From: Neobacillus sp. DY30
GTDB lineage: Bacteria; Bacillota; Bacilli; Bacillales; Cytobacillaceae
Assembly: GCF_030123065.1 (NCBI RefSeq)
Contig: NZ_CP126093.1
Coordinates: 2,980,001-3,044,000 of the forward strand
DNA: 64,000 bases
Direction of reading: 5' to 3'
The notes below the pieces were generated by a model. That model searched no databases and was not told where the DNA came from. It saw only the letters and a program-made list of their open reading frames with translations. Below are positions 60,553-64,000 of the stretch, piece after piece. The position numbers were made by a program, and so were the translations under genes. Each line of letters begins with the position of its first letter. The first letter of the stretch is position 1.

Positions 60553-61121
60553 AAAAAAGAATTATCGTGGTGGAGGATGAATCCATTGTCCGCCTTGATG
60601 TGACAATAATGCTCGAGGATGCAGGATATGAGGTAATTGCTCAAGCAGGTGATGGTGAAAAAGCAGTAGAACTTGCTTTTGCATTAAAGCCAGATTTAAT
60701 TATAATGGATATTAAAATGCCAAAATTAAATGGTTTAAAAGCAAGTGAAATCATTTCGAAAAAAATGAATACACCAATCCTTATCTTAACCGCTTATAGC
60801 CAAAGAGAGTATATTGATAAGGCGAAGCAGGCGAATATTATGGGTTACCTTGTCAAACCGATCACAGAAGCCAATTTGATTCCAGCAGTAGAAATAGCGC
60901 TAAGACAAGCAGAGAATACCCAGGTTTATCGGGAGCAAGTAGAAAACATGAACAAACAGCTGTTGGACAGAAAAATGGTTGAAAAAGCAAAAGGGATCCT
61001 CATGGAGAAATATAATCTTCCAGAAGATGACGCCTTTCGAAAAATGCGAAAAATTAGTATGAACAAGCAGGTTCCAATGGAAAATGTGGCGAAGCAAATT
61101 ATTTTGGTAAACAATGCTTAA
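60549..61121 (+). CDS. eutV: Response regulator EutV with ANTAR RNA-binding domain
   Basis: About 190 residues. RIIVVEDESIVRLDVTIMLE has the acidic pocket, LIIMDIKMPKLNG the phospho-acceptor Asp, LILTAYSQREYIDKAKQ the Thr and YLVKPITE the Lys of a receiver domain. After a coiled-coil linker (YREQVENMNKQLLDRKMVEK) the ANTAR domain follows: AKGILMEKYNLPEDDAFRKM and RKISMNKQVPMENVAKQI. It binds paired hairpins and prevents termination. Start either GTG 60549 or ATG 60531 inside the end of eutW; both are in frame. Confidence 0.93.
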   Translation: MKKRIIVVEDESIVRLDVTIMLEDAGYEVIAQAGDGEKAVELAFALKPDLIIMDIKMPKLNGLKASEIISKKMNTPILILTAYSQREYIDKAKQANIMGYLVKPITEANLIPAVEIALRQAENTQVYREQVENMNKQLLDRKMVEKAKGILMEKYNLPEDDAFRKMRKISMNKQVPMENVAKQIILVNNA

Positions 61122-61129
61122 AATCTTTT

Positions 61130-61196
61130 ACAAGTGAATAAACATGGGCAAGGGTGCTCTGCGGTTTTGACTTTTGGAACCGTACGGCACCTTTTT
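61130..61196 (+). promoter_or_regulatory. EutV-type antitermination leader before eutH
   Basis: ACAAGTGAATA (61130-61140), five bases, then the hairpin GGGC-AAGGGT-GCTC (61146-61159) with a six-base loop having A at position 1 and G at position 4, as described for ANTAR targets. The hairpin overlaps the left arm of a terminator: GGTGC (61153-61157) and CGGTT pair with AACCG and GCACC (61187-61191), followed by TTTTT. Bound EutV should hold the small hairpin and block the terminator. The same arrangement recurs at 63458-63533. Confidence 0.75.
61152..61196 (+). terminator. Conditional terminator between eutV and eutH
   Basis: Stem GGGTGC...CGGTT / AACCG...GGCACC with a T-run at 61192-61196. 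Sits 100 bp before eutH. Confidence 0.8.
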
Positions 61197-61292
61197 GTCT
61201 TTTTCTGCAAAATGTGGAAGCGTATTCACTGTGGAGATTGTCTCATTTACCATTTACTATATATTTTTTTTTACAATCAAGGGGGGTTAAAC

Positions 61293-62552
61293 ATGGAGAT
61301 GGTAGGAAAAATAGTCATTTACATCATCATGACTTGTGCAGTAATGGGGGCAGTTGCCGCTATCCGTAATAGTGATGACGGATTAGGTAAACAATTTATG
61401 GAAGGGTTACATGCGGTTGGGCATATTTTCGTGCCTGCAGCGGGGATCATGGCTTCAATTCCATATCTATCATGGTTTATTGACAAGGTTTGTGGTCCGT
61501 TTTTTGCGGCAATAGGTGCGGATCCAGCAATTGCGGCGACAGCCATACTCGCCACAGATATGGGTGGATACCAATTAGCTGAAGTGTTAAAACAAACGCA
61601 AGAAGGATGGATCATGGCGATGGTCGTTGGCTTTATGGCTGGTGCGACAATCGTTTTCTCGATTCCAATGGGGCTTGCAATGCTTGATAAGCGAGACCAT
61701 AAATATATGGCCCTTGGTGTAATGGCAGGGGTATTAACGATTCCAATTGGAGCACTTATTTCTAGTACAATTATTGCTCTATCAAATTCAAAAGTCCGTG
61801 ATTTTATTTCGACTTCCGGAGAGGCGAAATTCCAATTTGCATTAGGGTATGGACAAATATTGTTGAATTTAAGCCCGTTATTACTATTTGTTGTTGTGAT
61901 TGCAGTAGGCTTGTATTTCCTTCCGGATGTAATGATTAATGCATTTATGTGGTTTGGAAGAATTTTAGATGCAGGTATCAAGCTTGTTCTTGTTTTCTCC
62001 ATCGTGGAAATTTTCACAGGCCTTTTTTCCAACGTATTAGGTGGTTGGGGCTTCCACCCAATCATGGCGGATAAAGCAGATCAATTCCGCGCATTAGAAA
62101 CCGCTGGGTATATTGGTATCATGCTTGCTGGTGCCTTTCCAATGGTTTACTTATTGCAAAAGTATGCGGGGGGCCCTCTAGAAGCTCTTGGTCGTAGGCT
62201 AGGGTTAAGTAAAGAAGGCAGCGCCGGATTGGTTGCAACGATTGCCAATATCCTTGCGATGTTTAAATTGGTTAAAACGATGCCGCCGAAGGATAAAGTG
62301 ATCAATATTTCTTTTGCCGTCTGTGCAGCGTTTTTATTAGGGGACCATTTATCCTTTACTGCAAACTTTCAACCGACTTTAATCCTGCCAATCATGATTG
62401 GAAAAATTTCTGCTGGGGTCATCGGTATCGGTCTTGCTTATTGGTTGTCAGTACCTAAAGCACTTGAGCTAGAGAAAAAGGACCGTGAAGCTGGTATCAT
62501 TGGTAAGGATGAGTATTTACCAGCACTTGAAAATGAAAAGAAAGTAGTGTAA
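61293..62552 (+). CDS. eutH: Ethanolamine permease-like protein EutH
   Basis: 419 residues from ATG 61293, with AAGGGGGGTTAAAC upstream; the frame extends upstream through the leader but that part is not coding. About eleven membrane segments. VVIYIIMTCAVMGAVAAIRN, HIFVPAAGIMASIPYLSWFI, AILATDMGGYQLAEVLKQTQ and GDHLSFTANFQP are diagnostic of EutH. It is thought to move ethanolamine across the membrane. First gene behind the EutV-type leader, overlapping eutS by one base. Confidence 0.93.
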   Translation: MEMVGKIVIYIIMTCAVMGAVAAIRNSDDGLGKQFMEGLHAVGHIFVPAAGIMASIPYLSWFIDKVCGPFFAAIGADPAIAATAILATDMGGYQLAEVLKQTQEGWIMAMVVGFMAGATIVFSIPMGLAMLDKRDHKYMALGVMAGVLTIPIGALISSTIIALSNSKVRDFISTSGEAKFQFALGYGQILLNLSPLLLFVVVIAVGLYFLPDVMINAFMWFGRILDAGIKLVLVFSIVEIFTGLFSNVLGGWGFHPIMADKADQFRALETAGYIGIMLAGAFPMVYLLQKYAGGPLEALGRRLGLSKEGSAGLVATIANILAMFKLVKTMPPKDKVINISFAVCAAFLLGDHLSFTANFQPTLILPIMIGKISAGVIGIGLAYWLSVPKALELEKKDREAGIIGKDEYLPALENEKKVV

Positions 62553-62899
62553 TGGAAATGAGTGAAGAGAAAAAACGATTTATACAGGAATTTGTACCAG
62601 GAAAACAGGTGACATTGAGTCATGTAATTGCCAACCCTGATCCGGATATGTTTGATAAACTAGGAATTGCGCAGGGGGGAGCAATGGGAATCTTAACGTT
62701 GACGCCTAGTGAGACGGTTATTATCGCTGGGGATTTAGCAACGAAAGCGGCCGACGTGCAAATTGGCTTTTTAGACCGTTTCACAGGCAGTCTGGTCATT
62801 GTTGGCAGCGTTTCCTCGGTACAAATGGCAATGGAAGAAATTAACCGGTTTCTATCTGATGTTTTACGTTACACACCTGCAGAAATTACTAAATCATAA
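62552..62899 (+). CDS. eutS: Microcompartment shell protein EutS
   Basis: 115 residues. RFIQEFVPGKQVTLSHVIAN then PDPDMFDKLGI and AMGILTLTPSETVIIAGDLA belong to the single-BMC-domain EutS/PduU type with an N-terminal extension that forms a beta barrel over the hexamer pore. It is a facet protein of the ethanolamine microcompartment. The ATG overlaps the eutH stop (TAATG), and its stop overlaps the next start. Confidence 0.93.
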   Translation: MEMSEEKKRFIQEFVPGKQVTLSHVIANPDPDMFDKLGIAQGGAMGILTLTPSETVIIAGDLATKAADVQIGFLDRFTGSLVIVGSVSSVQMAMEEINRFLSDVLRYTPAEITKS

Positions 62900-62913
62900 T
62901 GGGGGTAAGGGCG

Positions 62914-63414
62914 ATGACGAAGAAAAATCGGGCGATGCTGATTGGCTCCATTGGTGCTGGGAAATCAACCTTAACGAATGCTCTCCTTGGAAGTAAAGTT
63001 CCGGCGGTTAAGACCCAAGCACTTGTCTATCTTGACTGGCTTGTCGATACACCAGGTGAGTATACGGAAAATCCGTTTTTCTACAAAAATATTATGGCAA
63101 CGGCACTGGAAGTTACTCACGTTTTATACATGCAGGATGCGACAAAGCTAAAAACAATCTTTCCTCCAGGATTTAGTACAGGTATTTCGAAGTTACCAAT
63201 CGGGGTTGTAACGAAATGTGATTCAGAAAAGGCAGATATCAAGGAAGCGGTTCGTCAATTAAAAAGGGTGATACCAAGTGGACCGATTGTCAAGTCATCG
63301 GCATTTACTGGACAAGGAATGCAAGAAATAAAAGATCTAGTGAAATGTAACACTATGGAGGAAATGAAGAATTACACAAAGACCATCCCTGAAGAAATAG
63401 CTATTTTTTTATGA
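62914..63414 (+). CDS. eutP: EutP/PduV-family small GTPase-like protein
   Basis: 166 residues from ATG 62914, with GGGGGTAAGGGCG upstream (ATG 62899 adds five). KNRAMLIGSIGAGKSTLTNA is the P-loop, LDWLVDTPGEYTENPFFYK is the switch/G3 region, GVVTKCDSEKAD is G4 and VKSSAFTGQGMQEI is G5. EutP has been reported to have nucleotide-dependent (acetate kinase-like in some species) activity; its role in the compartment is unsettled. Last gene before the second EutV-type leader. Confidence 0.9.
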   Translation: MTKKNRAMLIGSIGAGKSTLTNALLGSKVPAVKTQALVYLDWLVDTPGEYTENPFFYKNIMATALEVTHVLYMQDATKLKTIFPPGFSTGISKLPIGVVTKCDSEKADIKEAVRQLKRVIPSGPIVKSSAFTGQGMQEIKDLVKCNTMEEMKNYTKTIPEEIAIFL

Positions 63415-63457
63415 AACCCTTTACAAAAAAGGATTACTAGACTAAAATACTAATATA

Positions 63458-63533
63458 ACAAGTGAATATAGTAGGCAAAGGCGCCTTATACAATCTGTCA
63501 TTTTTCCGATGGATTGTATAGGGCGCCTTTTTG
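63458..63533 (+). promoter_or_regulatory. Second EutV-type antitermination leader, before eutA
   Basis: ACAAGTGAATA (63458-63468), five bases, then GGC-AAAGGC-GCC (63474-63485) with a six-base loop with A1 and G4. It overlaps the left arm of a strong terminator: AAGGCGCCTTATACAATC and GATTGTATAGGGCGCC with TTTTT after 63527. The block and spacing equal those at 61130-61159, so both leaders should respond to phosphorylated EutV. Confidence 0.78.
63478..63533 (+). terminator. Conditional terminator between eutP and eutA
   Basis: Long stem AAGGCGCC.TATACAATC / GATTGTATA.GGGCGCCTT followed by TTTTTGG. Among the strongest hairpins in the window. Confidence 0.9.
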
Positions 63534-63549
63534 GTTTTTAAAAGATGAG

Positions 63550-64000
63550 GTGATCTCCATTAAACGATACGAGCCTCAACATGAGGAAATTCTTAGCGCG
63601 GGTATTGATATTGGGACTAGTACGACAAAGCTTGTAATTAGCAAGTTTTCGCTCATGAATGTGGCAGGCGGGATGCATATGCCGCGAATTGAGATTATTA
63701 ACAAGGAAGTATTATATCGCAGCCCAATCTATCGGACACCATTATTGTATTCGACGTCCATTAATAGTAGTGAGGTAGAATCTTTGGTTCAGAGAGAATA
63801 TTTAAAGGCTGGGATAAAGCCAAAGACAATAAAAACAGGAGCTGTCATTATCACTGGTGAGACAGCAACAAAACAAAATGCCCAGGAAATGGTCCATCAT
63901 TTGTCCAATCATGCAGGAGACTTTCTCGTCGCGACTGCCGGACCCGATCTTGAGGGTATTATAGCGGCTAAAGGTTCGGGTGCCTTTGAATATTCAAAGA
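63550..64000 (+). CDS. eutA: Ethanolamine ammonia-lyase reactivating factor EutA, N-terminal part (runs off the window)
   Basis: About 150 codons are present. SAGIDIGTSTTKLVISKFSL is the phosphate-1 loop of the actin-like ATPase fold, followed by IEIINKEVLYRSPIYRTPLL, KTIKTGAVIITGETATKQNA and DFLVATAGPDLEGIIAAKGS, all typical for EutA, which exchanges damaged cobalamin in ethanolamine ammonia-lyase. There is no ATG. GTG 63550 lies inside the ribosome binding site GAGGTGA (63547-63553); ATT 63559, five bases after it, has the better geometry and would give (M)KRYEPQHEE. Start not settled. Confidence 0.9.
   Translation, partial: MISIKRYEPQHEEILSAGIDIGTSTTKLVISKFSLMNVAGGMHMPRIEIINKEVLYRSPIYRTPLLYSTSINSSEVESLVQREYLKAGIKPKTIKTGAVIITGETATKQNAQEMVHHLSNHAGDFLVATAGPDLEGIIAAKGSGAFEYSK

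Noticed and set aside
61319..62065. 248-codon minus-strand frame opposite eutH
   Set aside because: A shadow of the strongly biased eutH codons; composition is Ser/Ile/Pro-rich without domain, and no ribosome binding site is present.
1..64000. CRISPR array or prophage
   Set aside because: No regular direct repeats with unique spacers, and no phage structural genes were seen. The toxin, IS and integrase-site traces are isolated remnants.

Overview
The window is AT-rich DNA from a Gram-positive, endospore-former-like member of the Bacillaceae. Evidence: strong AGGAGG-type ribosome binding sites, many GTG and TTG starts, factor-independent terminators, a CtsR-controlled clpE, and a cobalamin operon of Bacillus megaterium type (CbiH60 with a ferredoxin-like C-terminus, fused CbiET, His-tailed CbiX). 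The genus is inferred and cannot be settled from this sequence.

Layout. Positions 1-5325 hold a minus-strand catabolic cluster (APC permease, aldehyde dehydrogenase, iron-type alcohol dehydrogenase, start of an agmatinase-family ureohydrolase) with a divergent MerR regulator. Positions 5339-9877 are accessory DNA: small genes (lipoprotein, nucleotidyltransferase, RraB-like protein) among broken genes (SnoaL-like, CdiI-like, AAC(3)-like). Positions 10128-14107 are a TPP-riboswitch operon tenI-thiO-thiS-thiG-thiF making the thiamine thiazole moiety. It is followed by a decayed IS3-family element. Positions 16454-23595 carry a secreted calcium-repeat protein with a partner lipoprotein, a DUF4309-GH3 fusion and a DUF925-type nucleotidyltransferase.

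Positions 24275-44352 are the core of the window: two cobalamin riboswitches, the first leading cbiMNQO (cobalt uptake) and the second leading cbiH60-J-C-D-ET-L-F-G-A, a precorrin-2 dehydrogenase, a uroporphyrinogen-III methyltransferase, a nitroreductase, the cobalamin adenosyltransferase, a SAM methyltransferase, a CbiW-CbiX fusion, cbiP and a PduX-like threonine kinase. This covers the oxygen-independent route from uroporphyrinogen III to adenosylcobyric acid. CbiB, CobU, CobS and CobD are not in the window.

Positions 44413-58608 are mixed: a LrgA/LrgB pair, a group IIC intron inserted just after a terminator, clpE, a GNAT enzyme, a TIM-barrel protein, an aldo/keto reductase and many gene relics (GH32, IS110, YczE-like, nucleotidyltransferase, M20 peptidase, TNT-like toxin tail, a GH18 gene split by inversion). 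Positions 59052-64000 begin an ethanolamine-utilisation operon: eutW, eutV, eutH, eutS, eutP and the start of eutA, with two terminator leaders sharing the same putative EutV-binding hairpin.

The themes connect. Ethanolamine ammonia-lyase needs adenosylcobalamin, and the same window encodes cobalt import and corrin synthesis. The most useful new observations are the paired EutV-type leaders, the CbiW-CbiX fusion, the DUF4309-GH3 fusion, the split GH18 gene, and three genes whose best start is CTG or ATT placed exactly 5 nt after a Shine-Dalgarno sequence.
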